A stretch of DNA of 64,000 nt, taken from assembly GCA_964588695.1 (NCBI GenBank), contig CAZPQK010000013.1, positions 1 through 64,000 on the forward strand, given 5' to 3'. Position numbers and translations under genes: made by a program. The stretch is from CAZPQK01 sp964588695 (GTDB lineage: Bacteria; Krumholzibacteriota; Krumholzibacteriia; WVZY01; JAKEHA01). Positions 48,027 through 57,252 of the stretch are shown in pieces; the stretch's first letter is position 1; each line of letters starts with the position of its first letter. Under the pieces are notes generated by a model. The model saw only the letters and a program-made list of their open reading frames with translations, was not told the DNA's origin and did no database searches.

Positions 48027-48611
48027 ATGTCTGATACTCCCAGAATTCTCGCGTTCGGCGGAAGTCTTCGCCAGGACAGCTTCAACCACAAACTCGCCGC
48101 CGCTTTTGCGCGCGCAACCGAAGCCGCTGGAGCCGAGTCGCGACTGATTCGCTTGCGCGACTATCCTCTGCCGGTCTTCGACGCCGACCTTGAGTCGGAA
48201 ACCGGCATCCCGCGCGAGTCCAAGGAACTCAGCGCACATATCGCCTGGGCCGACGGCCTGATAGTTTCATGCCCGGAGTACAACTCGAGCCTCACCGCCG
48301 CGCTTAAGAACGCTATTGACTGGGTATCACGCAAAGACGATCAGCAACCGGGATTTGGCGTGCTCGCGGGAAAGCCGATTCTGCTGGTGGCCACTTCGAC
48401 GGGCGGCCGCGGTGGTCTGCGCGGACTCCCCCACGCCCGCGATGTATTCTCGAACATCGGAATGGTGGTGGTCCCGCCGATTTACGCGGTGAGTTTTGCG
48501 GCGAAGGTGTTCGCCGCCGACGGTTCCATCGCCGATGACGCCATTGCCGAACAGATCAGCAAACTCAGCGCAACCATGGTGGAAACCACAAAGCGACTGC
48601 AGCGAAGTTAA
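48027..48611 (+). CDS. NADPH-dependent FMN reductase (flavodoxin-like fold)
   Basis: The enzyme (194 residues) has the FMN phosphate loop FGGSLRQDSFNHKLA, the family core SCPEYNSSLTAALKNAIDW, and LAGKPILLVATSTGGRGG. It reduces FMN, quinones or azo compounds with NAD(P)H. AAAGG lies before the ATG at 48027. It is convergent with the ATP-grasp gene (8 bp between stops), with no terminator in that gap. Confidence 0.93.
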   Translation: MSDTPRILAFGGSLRQDSFNHKLAAAFARATEAAGAESRLIRLRDYPLPVFDADLESETGIPRESKELSAHIAWADGLIVSCPEYNSSLTAALKNAIDWVSRKDDQQPGFGVLAGKPILLVATSTGGRGGLRGLPHARDVFSNIGMVVVPPIYAVSFAAKVFAADGSIADDAIAEQISKLSATMVETTKRLQRS

Positions 48612-48619
48612 ACGAAGGA

Positions 48620-49477
48620 TTACCCGCCAAGCACGATGTCGACCAAACGTTCGGCCGATTCGGGATTGAAACGGTGAAACAACTCGGGTTCGACCATTTC
48701 CAACTCCATAATGTGCGGACCGTTGTTTTGCACCAGATCCACGCGCGCATAGACCCACCCCTGCGGCACCGCGGCTAATGCCTGCTCGGCTACCGCACGC
48801 TCTTGCGCCGTTGGGCGATAAGAACGAATGTTGCCGCCGTGGTCGTCTTGCACGCGAAACTCGCCCGGCCGCGCGGTCTTCCACACCGCGTGGGTCATCG
48901 TGTCCCCGATCACGATAATCGAAAGCTCTCCATCGCGTTCCACCGCGGGGATGAACGGCTGAATCATCAAGTCCCTGCGGGCGGCAAGATCGTCGATGGT
49001 GGGCCGCATCGCATCGCGTTCCTGAGGAAACACTTTGTACGTGTCATAACCGCCGCCGCCAACCACCGGCTTAACCACCAGCGCGTCCCATCCGTGGGCA
49101 TCGGCGATAGTCGCCAGATCGCAAGGTTCCCCTGCGATGTGCCAGTGTGTCGGCACTACCGGGACACCTTTGTCAGCGAGGTCATCGAGGTAGTGCTTAT
49201 CCAGGTTCCAGCGCATGATTTCGACGGGGTTCAGTAATCGCGATCGCGCCGCCGCCCCCTGCAACCACGCGCCAAAGTTTTCGGAGTCGTGCATGTAATC
49301 CCAGGTGGACCGAATCAACGTGACGTCGGCGTCGTGTCGATCCGCACCCTCATCGTTCCATCCGATCGCGTAAGCATCGACGCCGCGGTTCTTAAAGCGC
49401 TGTAGCAACAACTCGTCGTCATCGTTCCAGTGCGCTAGTCCCTTGGAACCGATTAGCGAAACCCGTTTACTGCTCAT
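48620..49477 (-). CDS. ATP-grasp enzyme (glutathione synthetase/RimK-like)
   Basis: The start at 49477 (GAGGTTCCCG upstream) gives 285 residues. N-terminal family features are DADVTLIRSTWDYMHDSENF and NKHYL-type LDKHYLDDLADKGVPVVPT. The ATP-grasp core has VVKPVVGGGGYDTYKV and FIPAVERDGELSIIVIGD, and Mg-binding acidic residues lie in YARVDLV and IMELEMVEPELF. It should ligate a carboxylate to an amine or thiol using ATP; the substrate is unknown. It overlaps the upstream cupin gene by 11 nt, so the two are translationally linked. Confidence 0.87.
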   Translation of the reverse strand: MSSKRVSLIGSKGLAHWNDDDELLLQRFKNRGVDAYAIGWNDEGADRHDADVTLIRSTWDYMHDSENFGAWLQGAAARSRLLNPVEIMRWNLDKHYLDDLADKGVPVVPTHWHIAGEPCDLATIADAHGWDALVVKPVVGGGGYDTYKVFPQERDAMRPTIDDLAARRDLMIQPFIPAVERDGELSIIVIGDTMTHAVWKTARPGEFRVQDDHGGNIRSYRPTAQERAVAEQALAAVPQGWVYARVDLVQNNGPHIMELEMVEPELFHRFNPESAERLVDIVLGG

Positions 49478-49811
49478 CGGGAACCTCCCCACCTTTGACG
49501 CCGTAGAACACCACCCAGGTTGCAAAGTCGGACGTAAACTCTTCAAAGCGGTGTTCACGCCCTGCGGGAACAAACAGGACATCGCCCGGACCAAAGCGAT
49601 GCCGTTGGTTGCCGTTCACAAACCAGCCTTCGCCGGAGGCAACAATGTACAGCTCATCTTGATCGTGCGGGGTCTGGTGATCGACCTGCTCGGGGGCGTA
49701 CAGCTCGACACTCATGGTTCCTCGTTCGAGCAGCGTGACGAAGCGCTTGCCGTCGGGTGCGGGCAGCTTCTTGAGACTGTCGGCAACAGTCAGGTGATAG
49801 GGTTTACTCAT
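49467..49811 (-). CDS. Small cupin-domain protein
   Basis: The protein (114 residues) is a single cupin barrel with metal-site motifs H-x-QDELYIVASGEG (His in TPHDQDELY) and FGPGDVLFVPAGREHRFE. The pattern PHDQDELYIVxSGxGxF is that of a common uncharacterised cupin family. It probably binds a metal ion and a small acid. The promoter at 49819-49847 predicts transcription starting at the ATG. It is co-transcribed with the overlapping ATP-grasp gene. Confidence 0.87.
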   Translation of the reverse strand: MSKPYHLTVADSLKKLPAPDGKRFVTLLERGTMSVELYAPEQVDHQTPHDQDELYIVASGEGWFVNGNQRHRFGPGDVLFVPAGREHRFEEFTSDFATWVVFYGVKGGEVPDEQ

Positions 49812-49818
49812 GCGGAAC

Positions 49819-49847
49819 AGCCTACGACGGCTTTAACTTGTTGTCAA
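49819..49847 (-). promoter_or_regulatory. Promoter giving a near-leaderless cupin/ATP-grasp transcript
   Basis: Perfect TTGACA, 17 bp, TAGGCT, then 7 nt to the ATG at 49811. No Shine-Dalgarno. Confidence 0.5.
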
Positions 49848-49933
49848 AATGAGATTTGCAACCCCTTTAGAGATTGCGCGGTTACCCCAAGTTGGTTATT
49901 ATTCTCCCAGATCAACCCTTTAGGAGTAGCCCC

Positions 49934-50572
49934 ATGCATGACGAAATCCGACTTAATTATGAAGGTCCCGACGGTGAGACCATTCGCGTTACCGCTTCGG
50001 TGTCGCTAACCCACCCAGAACTCTGCACGTTCACCGCGAGCAAACCGTTGCTTCCCGGCTATTCGGCGTATTTTCCAGCGAAAAGCGCGGGCAAGGGATC
50101 ACCGTTGATTGACGAACTGTTTAACAACACGGCAATTGAAGGTGTGGTTGTTGGCGATCAGCAGGTCAAGATTAGCCTGCGACATGGCAACGACTGGGAA
50201 GAGCACGTCGCCACTGTGGGCGCGGCCATCCGCGACGCTGTCCTTTCCGAAGATCCAGCCATTGCTCAAGCCGTTATCGACGACATGCTCCCTCCCGAAG
50301 ATCTGCAGAAACGTGTGCAGAACGTACTCGATACGCTGATCAACCCGGCTGTTGCTGGACATGGTGGCGTGGTCCGCTTGCTCGACGTCAGCAATAACAC
50401 GCTTTTTCTGGAGTTTGGAGGCGGGTGCCAGGGGTGCGGAATGGCGAACGTCACCCTGCGCTACGGCGTTGAACGCACAATTCGTGAAGAAGTGCCCGAA
50501 GTCGGCGATATTCTTGATGCCACCGACCATGCCGCCGGCCGCAATCCCTATTACGCACCCCAGCAAACCTAG
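49934..50572 (+). CDS. Nfu-like iron-sulfur scaffold protein
   Basis: The product has 212 residues, with AGGAG before the ATG at 49934. The N-terminal domain (FTASKPLLPGYSAYFPAKSAGKGSPLIDELF) is the Nfu N-terminal type that helps target selection. The C-terminal NifU domain has VAGHGGVVRLLDVSNNTLFL and the cluster-binding CxxC in GGGCQGCGMANVTLRYGVE. It assembles and delivers 4Fe-4S clusters. Recipients in this window could include NuoI and ETF-QO. A bidirectional terminator follows. Confidence 0.9.
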   Translation: MHDEIRLNYEGPDGETIRVTASVSLTHPELCTFTASKPLLPGYSAYFPAKSAGKGSPLIDELFNNTAIEGVVVGDQQVKISLRHGNDWEEHVATVGAAIRDAVLSEDPAIAQAVIDDMLPPEDLQKRVQNVLDTLINPAVAGHGGVVRLLDVSNNTLFLEFGGGCQGCGMANVTLRYGVERTIREEVPEVGDILDATDHAAGRNPYYAPQQT

Positions 50573-50596
50573 CGCGTTTTCCGGGCACCCCGCTAA

Positions 50597-50632
50597 AGAA
50601 AAAGCCGACGCACTCGCGTCGGCTTTCCTTTT
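50597..50632. terminator. Bidirectional intrinsic terminator
   Basis: AAAGCCGACGC and GCGTCGGCTTT form an 11-bp stem around a 4-nt loop, between convergent genes. Confidence 0.85.
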
Positions 50633-50650
50633 GAAACTCTTCGGGCGCTA

Positions 50651-51148
50651 CTACAACGCCGCTAGCGCCGCGTCGTAGTTGGGCTCCTGTCCAATTTCTG
50701 GAACCAACTCGGTGTATTTGACGGTTCCGTTTTCGTCGAGAACCACGACTGCACGGGCCATCAACCCTTCAAACCCGCCGTCCGCGATTCTAACCCCGTA
50801 GTCGTTGCCAAACCCCGGCGAGCGGAACACCGACAGCGGAACCACGTTTTCGATCCCCTCAGTTGCGCAAAATGCGTCTAACGCAAACGGAAGATCGGCC
50901 GAAATACTTAGAACCACACCATCGTCACGGCTAGCAAACGCTTCATTGAACTTTCGCATCGATGCCGAACACACGCCGGTGTTTACGCTCGGGATGATGC
51001 TTAACACAACTTTCTTTCCCGAAAAATCGGAAAGCGAAGCGGGTTCGAGACCTTTGGTCGTCAGTGTAAACGCAGGCGCTTTGCTTCCGACTGCCGGGAG
51101 GTCACCGACGGTGTTGCATGGGGCGCCGCCCAGAGTGATGCTGGCCAT
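50651..51148 (-). CDS. tpx: Thiol peroxidase
   Basis: The enzyme (165 residues) reduces hydroperoxides using thioredoxin. It is close to E. coli Tpx along its whole length: peroxidatic Cys60 in SVNTGVCSASMRKFN, resolving Cys94 in FCATEGI, and ISADLPFA between them. The usual Asp of SxDTxVC is Asn here (SVNTGVC). AAGGAG lies before the ATG at 51148, which is preferred to the upstream in-frame start at 51196. Confidence 0.96.
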   Translation of the reverse strand: MASITLGGAPCNTVGDLPAVGSKAPAFTLTTKGLEPASLSDFSGKKVVLSIIPSVNTGVCSASMRKFNEAFASRDDGVVLSISADLPFALDAFCATEGIENVVPLSVFRSPGFGNDYGVRIADGGFEGLMARAVVVLDENGTVKYTELVPEIGQEPNYDAALAAL

Positions 51149-51291
51149 ATCTTGCTCCTTAAATAATCTTTCCCAGATAATGCAGATCGTCGTCACCCTG
51201 TACGGTAATGACAGCAGGAGGCGGTGTCAACCGTCCCCGCAGTTGTCTCCGCGACCGGTCTGCGCTAGGCTAGGCCAAACGAAGGAGCCAA

Positions 51292-53307
51292 ATGCCCGCC
51301 CAACTCTCGATTGAACGCCTTGAATCGCTCGGCGCCCCCGCAGAGGCAGCCGACCGCATACACGTCATCCTGGCCGAGTGCGACGAGCCAATCGACGCCT
51401 GGACCAGGTTGCGGGCCGAGGTCCTGTCTCCGGCAATTCCTTTTGCCGTTCACCTGGCGGCATACGATGCAGCATTCTTCGACTGGGACGAATCGCTTGG
51501 CCCACGCCCGGCGTGGAGACCCACCACCGAATCTTCATTGGAAACCAACGTGGGAATGCTGGCGGCCCAACTTCATATAGCGCCGAGCGACGTACATCGG
51601 TGGTCAGTAGAACATCGCGACGACTTCTGGCAAAACATGATCGCGACATTGGCCATACAGTTCAAGCGCCCCCCGACAAAGCTACGCGGTAGTGACGACG
51701 TTGAGTTTCCCAATTGGTTGGCCGGTGCCACGCTAAATATCGCCGACAGTTGTTTTGCTGGCGCCGGTGATTCGCCTGCAATTGTCTATCAACGCGAAGG
51801 CGGCATACTGCAGAGCATCACACTCGCCGAACTTGACCGCCTGACCAATCGCGTCGCCAACGGACTGACCGAAATCGGACTAAAGCCCGACGACCGCGTG
51901 GCGATAGCGATGCCGATGACTGTGGAAGCTGTGGCGGGTTACTTGGGAGTGCTAAAAGCGGGATGCGTAGCCGTTTCTATTGCCGACAGCTTCGCGTCAG
52001 AAGAGATCGCCACCCGGGTTAGAATCGCCAATGCCAAGTTGATGATCACCCAGGATGTAAACCCGCGAGCGGGCAAAGTGCTCCCGATGTACCAACGCGT
52101 GGTTGACAGCGGCGGAATTCAAAGTGTTGTTTGCTCGGCGGGCGATTCCCTGGCGGTCACCTTGCGCAATGACGATCTGTCGTGGGATGAGTTTCTCTCT
52201 GACGATGATCAGTTCGAAACCGTCAGTCGTAACCCCAAGGACCCGTGTAACATTCTGTTTTCGTCGGGTACCACTGGCGAACCCAAGGCTATTCCGTGGA
52301 CACAAGTGACACCAATCAAGTGTGCCAGTGACGGATACCTTCACCACGACATTAAGTCGGGTGATGTGGTTGCATGGCCGACCAACTTGGGGTGGATGAT
52401 GGGGCCGTGGCTGATTTTCGCAGCGCTTATGAATCGTGGGACGATAGCGCTTTACTATGGTGCACCCAACTCGGCGGAGTTCTGCCGCTTCGTGGAACAA
52501 GCCAGAATTAATATGCTGGGGCTGGTTCCCAGCCTGGTCAAGGCGTGGCGCGCACACGACATGGCTGCAGGCGTCGACTGGAGCGACATCAAGTTGTTCA
52601 GTTCCACCGGCGAAGCTTCAAACGCCGAAGACTACTTGTATCTGATGTCTCTGGCCAACTACCGCCCGGTAATCGAATACTGCGGCGGGACCGAAATTGG
52701 TGGAGGTTACGTGTCCGGTAGCCTCGCTCACGACGCTTCACCTGCGACCTTTGCAACGCCATGTTTTGGACTCGATTTTCTTTTGTTAAATGAAGAAGGC
52801 CGGCCGGCGCCCCAGGGAGAAATGTTTATCGTCCCGCCATCGGTGGGGTTGTCCGAGACATTGCTCAATCGCGATCACCACGAAGTGTATTTCGCCGGAA
52901 CGCCAAAAGGTCCCAATGGAGAAGTGCTTCGTCGCCACGGCGATCAGATGGAACAAGCGGGCGCGGGATTCTATCGCGCCCTGGGGCGAGCCGACGACAC
53001 GATGAACCTTGGCGGGATCAAAATTAGTTCCGCCGAAATCGAACGTGTCGCCAACACGACGTCGGGTGTCCGCGAAACAGCCGCGATCGCCGTGCCCAGT
53101 CCCGGCGGTGGGCCCAGTTTACTGGTCATCTACGCGGTGGGCGATGGTCTCGTTGCCAACACACTCAAAGCCACAATGCAAAAAGCCATTTCCGCCGATC
53201 TCAATCCCCTGTTTCGTATCCACGATGTAGTGGTGATTGACACGTTACCGCGAACGGCTTCCAACAAGGTTATGCGACGTGTCCTGCGTGCGCAGTACAC
53301 CGGATAA
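51292..53307 (+). CDS. Acetyl-CoA synthetase-like acyl-CoA ligase
   Basis: The product (671 residues) is an adenylate-forming enzyme. It has the ATP loop ILFSSGTTGEPKAIPW, the A5 motif EYCGGTEIGGGY, YRALGRADDTMNLGGIKISSAEIE for A7-A8, and the A10 lysine in PRTASNKVMRRVLR. The N-terminal 120 residues form an extension before the canonical synthetase domain. The whole resembles plant-type peroxisomal acyl-activating enzymes more than the classical Acs. The substrate is probably a short or medium acid. AAGGAG precedes the ATG. Its stop directly abuts that of the amidase gene. Confidence 0.9.
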   Translation: MPAQLSIERLESLGAPAEAADRIHVILAECDEPIDAWTRLRAEVLSPAIPFAVHLAAYDAAFFDWDESLGPRPAWRPTTESSLETNVGMLAAQLHIAPSDVHRWSVEHRDDFWQNMIATLAIQFKRPPTKLRGSDDVEFPNWLAGATLNIADSCFAGAGDSPAIVYQREGGILQSITLAELDRLTNRVANGLTEIGLKPDDRVAIAMPMTVEAVAGYLGVLKAGCVAVSIADSFASEEIATRVRIANAKLMITQDVNPRAGKVLPMYQRVVDSGGIQSVVCSAGDSLAVTLRNDDLSWDEFLSDDDQFETVSRNPKDPCNILFSSGTTGEPKAIPWTQVTPIKCASDGYLHHDIKSGDVVAWPTNLGWMMGPWLIFAALMNRGTIALYYGAPNSAEFCRFVEQARINMLGLVPSLVKAWRAHDMAAGVDWSDIKLFSSTGEASNAEDYLYLMSLANYRPVIEYCGGTEIGGGYVSGSLAHDASPATFATPCFGLDFLLLNEEGRPAPQGEMFIVPPSVGLSETLLNRDHHEVYFAGTPKGPNGEVLRRHGDQMEQAGAGFYRALGRADDTMNLGGIKISSAEIERVANTTSGVRETAAIAVPSPGGGPSLLVIYAVGDGLVANTLKATMQKAISADLNPLFRIHDVVVIDTLPRTASNKVMRRVLRAQYTG

Positions 53308-54942
53308 CTATTGAAACGCCTTCGGGTGCCGCCGATGGTAACCGGTCGCGTCCTGGTACGCTTTGGCAACCAGCATTAGCGGCGCTTCGCCAAATAACCG
53401 CCCGATCATGGTAATACTGGTCGGATGATCGGTATCGTCGAATCCGTTTGGAAGCACCACGCTGGGGTGCCCGGTAAGGTTGGTTAGCAATAGATTGTTT
53501 CCGCCAAATGACGGGCACATGTAAACGTCGACCGGCAAATCTGCCATCGCCTGAATGATCTGGTAACGAATGCGATTGGCTTGAATGTATTCCACCGCGG
53601 GCACAAAACGAGCACCGCGAAAAACATTGGGCCACGCGTTCTTAATCTGTCGCACCAGGAGATCGTCGCGGTTGCTTCGGGTAAGGTCGTCGAAGGCGGC
53701 TGCGGCCTCCACCGTCAGAATCAGGGAAAGTGGTCCCCAATCGAACTCGGGCATGCTTATCGGCATCAGCTCGAAACCCATACTGCGTAATACTTCTAGC
53801 ACCGCTTGATCGCGCGCTTTGCCGGGGTAGTCGGCATCAAACAACTCCGCGATGTAGCCGATCCGTATTTCACCAGGATCTCGGCCGGCATCCCAATTGA
53901 ACGCCGCATCGACAACGCTGGGATCTTTGCCATCGCTCCCGCGAATCGCGTCAAACACCATCGCGCAGTCTTCAACACTTCGACATATGGGACCAATTTT
54001 ATCCATCGACCACGACAAAGCCATAGCTCCGGCCCGACTGACACGACCAAAAGTCGGTCGCAGACCGGTGGTGCCACATCGTGTTGACGGTGACACAATC
54101 GAACCCCAGGTCTCGGTACCAATTGCGAACGGCACCAACCCAGCCGCTGTGGCAGACGCCGACCCAGCGGAGGAACCGCTGGAACCCTGCTCCAGATCCC
54201 AGGGGTTCCTGGTGAGTCCGCCGTACCAGACATCCCCCCACGCCAACGCCCCTAGCGTAAGCTTGGCAACCAGCACGGCACCAGCTTCGTCGAGCCTGGC
54301 AATGACGGTAGCGGTGTCGTCGATCACTTGCTCGCGATACGGCTCGGCTCCCCAAGTGGTTTTAAACCCAGGAACAGCCAGCAAATCCTTAGCGCCGTAC
54401 GGGATCCCGTGTAGCGGACCACGGTAGACCCCTTCTGCGAGTTCTTTGTCGGCTTGGCGAGCTTGCGCCATCGCCCGCGCTTCGGTAATAGTCACCACGC
54501 ACTCCAGGCGGTCGCCGAAGGTTTGCAGGCGTTTGATGAACAACTCTGTTAGTTGAACCGAGGTGACTTTGCGTTCACGAACAAGCGCGCTTAATTGAGC
54601 GACCGTGTAGAAAGCCAGGTCGTCAATGCGGTCTGGCATCGATACTTTCTGTTCGCTCCACACTTGTGGCCGCTGATTTCTGTCGAGCTCGAAACCTACC
54701 GGTAGTGGATTAAACACCAGCGAAGGTCTTACGCTGTTCGCCACCGGTATCTTGCGTAAGGTCTCATACATTGCGACATAGTCGCGCACGTCGCCGAGCA
54801 GTGAGTCGAGTTCGGCTTCGGTAAAACTCAGCCCCGCGACACGCTGCGCAATACGAAGGTCATCAACCGTTAGTTCCGGCGTATCCGCGGCCGCAACCAC
54901 GGCGATCATTGACCAAACAATCAGCAAGAACATTCGGCGCAT
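53308..54942 (-). CDS. Secreted amidase-signature hydrolase
   Basis: The protein (544 residues) has a signal peptide (MRRMFLLIVWSMIAVVAAA) and the amidase signature Ser-cisSer-Lys triad: Lys in IPYGAKDLLAVPG, the Gly/Ser loop GSSGSSAGSASATAAGLVPF, and the nucleophile region GTETWGSIVSPSTRCGTTG. The usual GGS at the nucleophile reads WGS. It should hydrolyse amide bonds in the periplasm. The first 100 residues are a helical extension. AAGGAG precedes the ATG, 9 nt after the stop of the lipoprotein gene, so the two are in one operon. Confidence 0.9.
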   Translation of the reverse strand: MRRMFLLIVWSMIAVVAAADTPELTVDDLRIAQRVAGLSFTEAELDSLLGDVRDYVAMYETLRKIPVANSVRPSLVFNPLPVGFELDRNQRPQVWSEQKVSMPDRIDDLAFYTVAQLSALVRERKVTSVQLTELFIKRLQTFGDRLECVVTITEARAMAQARQADKELAEGVYRGPLHGIPYGAKDLLAVPGFKTTWGAEPYREQVIDDTATVIARLDEAGAVLVAKLTLGALAWGDVWYGGLTRNPWDLEQGSSGSSAGSASATAAGLVPFAIGTETWGSIVSPSTRCGTTGLRPTFGRVSRAGAMALSWSMDKIGPICRSVEDCAMVFDAIRGSDGKDPSVVDAAFNWDAGRDPGEIRIGYIAELFDADYPGKARDQAVLEVLRSMGFELMPISMPEFDWGPLSLILTVEAAAAFDDLTRSNRDDLLVRQIKNAWPNVFRGARFVPAVEYIQANRIRYQIIQAMADLPVDVYMCPSFGGNNLLLTNLTGHPSVVLPNGFDDTDHPTSITMIGRLFGEAPLMLVAKAYQDATGYHRRHPKAFQ

Positions 54943-54951
54943 GAGTTCTCC

Positions 54952-55710
54952 TTATGGGTTCAGGTTTAATCCGCCGCAACGTTCAACCAGCGGCTCAAAC
55001 CGCTTGTCGGCTTCGGCGTCGTTACCGCGCGCACGCGCGGCACGCGCCCAAAGGATCTGCGCACGAACATCGTAGGGCCACCGATCCAGTGCCTGACGCG
55101 CGGATTCCTGCGCGCGATCCACATCGCCGCCCCGTTCCCCGGGCGGCCGATTCAGAATAAGCTCCGATTCCCAAAGGTACGCTTCGACAAAGTCCGGCGA
55201 GCGCAGCCGCATATCCATCGCTTTGTCCAACGTGCGGGTCTCCCATTTGTCATCAAGGAGCCCTTCCACGCTGGCAACCCTTAGCGCCAGGTAATTGCGA
55301 TAGTCGGGTTCCCCGACGGTCAGCGGTGTCGCATTTGCGCGGTCCGGGTAAAGCGACGCAATTACCTCTGCTACCGTTTGCGACATGCCAACGTAACTGT
55401 CGACCCCGACTGTCACTCCCGCGTCACCGCGTGGGGAAGCAATCAGAATGTCCCATTTGTCATCAATCGGAACTGCAAAGACAGTAAGTGTATCGATAGG
55501 TGCCACAATGCGCGAATGCTCTTCCAGCAGGCACGCGCCGCTTAGGTTGGCGACTACCCTCTCCCCGGTAGTCACCAGGTTCTGTTCGAATGATGGAGGC
55601 GGGTTTCCATCGACGATGACGTCGATGTAAACATGTATCGGCGACGGAGGCTCGGACGTACAACCCGCGCAACACAATCCAACCAAGATTACGCACAGCA
55701 AACGTCTCAC
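54952..55710 (-). CDS. Lipoprotein with TPR-like C-terminal half
   Basis: The product (252 residues) has a lipoprotein signal ending CCAGC (Cys17). The N-terminal half is beta-rich (IHVYIDVIVDGNPP, TVFAVPIDDKWDILIASPRG). The C-terminal half has TPR-like helices (SPDFVEAYLWESELILNRPP, WPYDVRAQILWARAARARGN). No family is recognised. Its start overlaps the antiporter stop by 4 nt, and the amidase gene follows, so the three form one operon. Confidence 0.75.
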   Translation of the reverse strand: MRRLLCVILVGLCCAGCTSEPPSPIHVYIDVIVDGNPPPSFEQNLVTTGERVVANLSGACLLEEHSRIVAPIDTLTVFAVPIDDKWDILIASPRGDAGVTVGVDSYVGMSQTVAEVIASLYPDRANATPLTVGEPDYRNYLALRVASVEGLLDDKWETRTLDKAMDMRLRSPDFVEAYLWESELILNRPPGERGGDVDRAQESARQALDRWPYDVRAQILWARAARARGNDAEADKRFEPLVERCGGLNLNP

Positions 55711-56957
55711 GATGATACTCCTTCAACACGTGTAACCCGACGAACCACACGACCAACCGTCAGCCCCTGAACCACGATTGAGAACACGACCACCAGGTAG
55801 GTCACCGTCAGCAACGCGTCTCGAATTTGTCCTGGCGGTAGTGACAACACCAGAGCCACCGAAATACCGCCGTGAAGACCACCCCAGGTCATTACGGTGA
55901 CTGCGCCCGGACTAAAAGTTCTTCGACGACGCAGGAATGACACCGGAAGCACAACGCTAATCCAGCGCGCGGCAAGGACGATGGCTATGCAGATGAGTCC
56001 GGCAGCGATATACGCGCGGTTCATGACAATCGCCAACAACTCAAAACCGATTAGCAAGAACAGAACGGCGTTAAGCACCTCATCGACGAGTTCCCAAAAC
56101 ATATCGAGATGTTCGCGCGTGACTTCGCTCATTGCAAACACTCGCCCCTGGTTCCCAATCAACAATCCGGCCACAACCATAGCGATGGGTCCAGACAGAT
56201 GCAGGCGGGTCGCGAGAGCGTAACCGCCCATCACCAACCCCAGCGTTAGAAGGACTTCGATCGCGTAGCTGTCGAGCGAGCGCAACATCAGGTAAGTAAC
56301 GTATCCAAGGGGCAGTCCCAGTAGCGCGCCGCCAAGAGCTTCCTCTACAAACAACTTCGCAATGTGGGTGGCACTGGCATGCTCGCCGCCAGCGATTTCG
56401 GCGAGAACGATGAACACAACCACGGCGATGCCGTCGTTAAACAAACTCTCGCCCACGATTTTGGTTTCCAGCGACTTGGGTGCGCCCGCATTACGCAGAA
56501 TCCCCATGACGGCAACCGGGTCGGTCGGAGAGATCAGCGCGCCGAAGACCAGGCAGTAGGTAAACGGAATCTCCATGCCTAGCACTCGAAACACGTACCA
56601 CGAGCTAACCCCCACAATTGCGGTGGTCAGTAGTAGCCCAAAACTGGCCAACGCGGTGATAATCCATTTTTGGTCTCGGAGGTCTCCCAGGTTTACGTGC
56701 AGGGCCCCTGCAAACAGCAGAAAGCTCAGCATGCAGCCCAGAACGGCATCGTCAAACTCTATGCCGACAACCGTATCGTGAGCAAATGTCGTAATTCCGG
56801 TAATTCCCAGCTTGGCCAGAACAACCAGAGTGCCCGAAAGGAGGATCGCAATGAGCATGATGCCTATCGCGGTGGGCAGCCGGAACAGCTTGGCGTTGAC
56901 ATAGCCAAATACCGCAGCCAGGGAAATGAGCAGAGCCGAAAGTTCGAATAGATTCAT
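55707..56957 (-). CDS. Na+/H+ antiporter of the CPA1 family
   Basis: The 416-residue membrane protein has about 12 hydrophobic helices. The CPA1 motifs are LISPTDPVAVMGIL and the ion-binding GESLFNDGIAVVVF (Asn-Asp). Also visible are GPIAMVVAGLLIGNQG and a late VMTWGGLHGGISVALVLSLP helix pair. It exchanges cytoplasmic Na+ for H+. The start at 56957 is preferred to 57023, which adds a poorly conserved peptide. It leads an operon with a lipoprotein and a secreted amidase. Confidence 0.92.
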   Translation of the reverse strand: MNLFELSALLISLAAVFGYVNAKLFRLPTAIGIMLIAILLSGTLVVLAKLGITGITTFAHDTVVGIEFDDAVLGCMLSFLLFAGALHVNLGDLRDQKWIITALASFGLLLTTAIVGVSSWYVFRVLGMEIPFTYCLVFGALISPTDPVAVMGILRNAGAPKSLETKIVGESLFNDGIAVVVFIVLAEIAGGEHASATHIAKLFVEEALGGALLGLPLGYVTYLMLRSLDSYAIEVLLTLGLVMGGYALATRLHLSGPIAMVVAGLLIGNQGRVFAMSEVTREHLDMFWELVDEVLNAVLFLLIGFELLAIVMNRAYIAAGLICIAIVLAARWISVVLPVSFLRRRRTFSPGAVTVMTWGGLHGGISVALVLSLPPGQIRDALLTVTYLVVVFSIVVQGLTVGRVVRRVTRVEGVSS

Positions 56958-57252
56958 AAATTTGTGTGACTTAGGGGTGGCGTCGAAGCGTCCTAGTATC
57001 ATGCACTCACGGGCCGCCGTCAATATCCTGGCGCGGCTAAATTGTTGTAAAAATTGGTGTTACTGCTATCGAACACAGGGCCCGCCTGGCCCTAAGCCGT
57101 TGTGTTTGCGACAGTAACCTCGTTTTCGGGTTCCGCCAAACGCAGTCGACAAAATTATGCTTGGCGAATCGCGCGATATGGCGTAACACCATTGACCTAT
57201 AGCTGGACGTTTAACGGCTTTAACCGATGAATTTGCAAAGGTGGTACGACCG
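56958..57252. other. Divergent intergenic region upstream of the antiporter and OmpA genes
   Basis: No gene is recognised. It contains an inverted repeat AGGGCC-cgcct-GGCCCT at 57077-57093 and, nearer the OmpA gene, TTGACC at about 57213 without a convincing -10 partner. AAAGG lies before the OmpA ATG at 57253. Confidence 0.3.
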
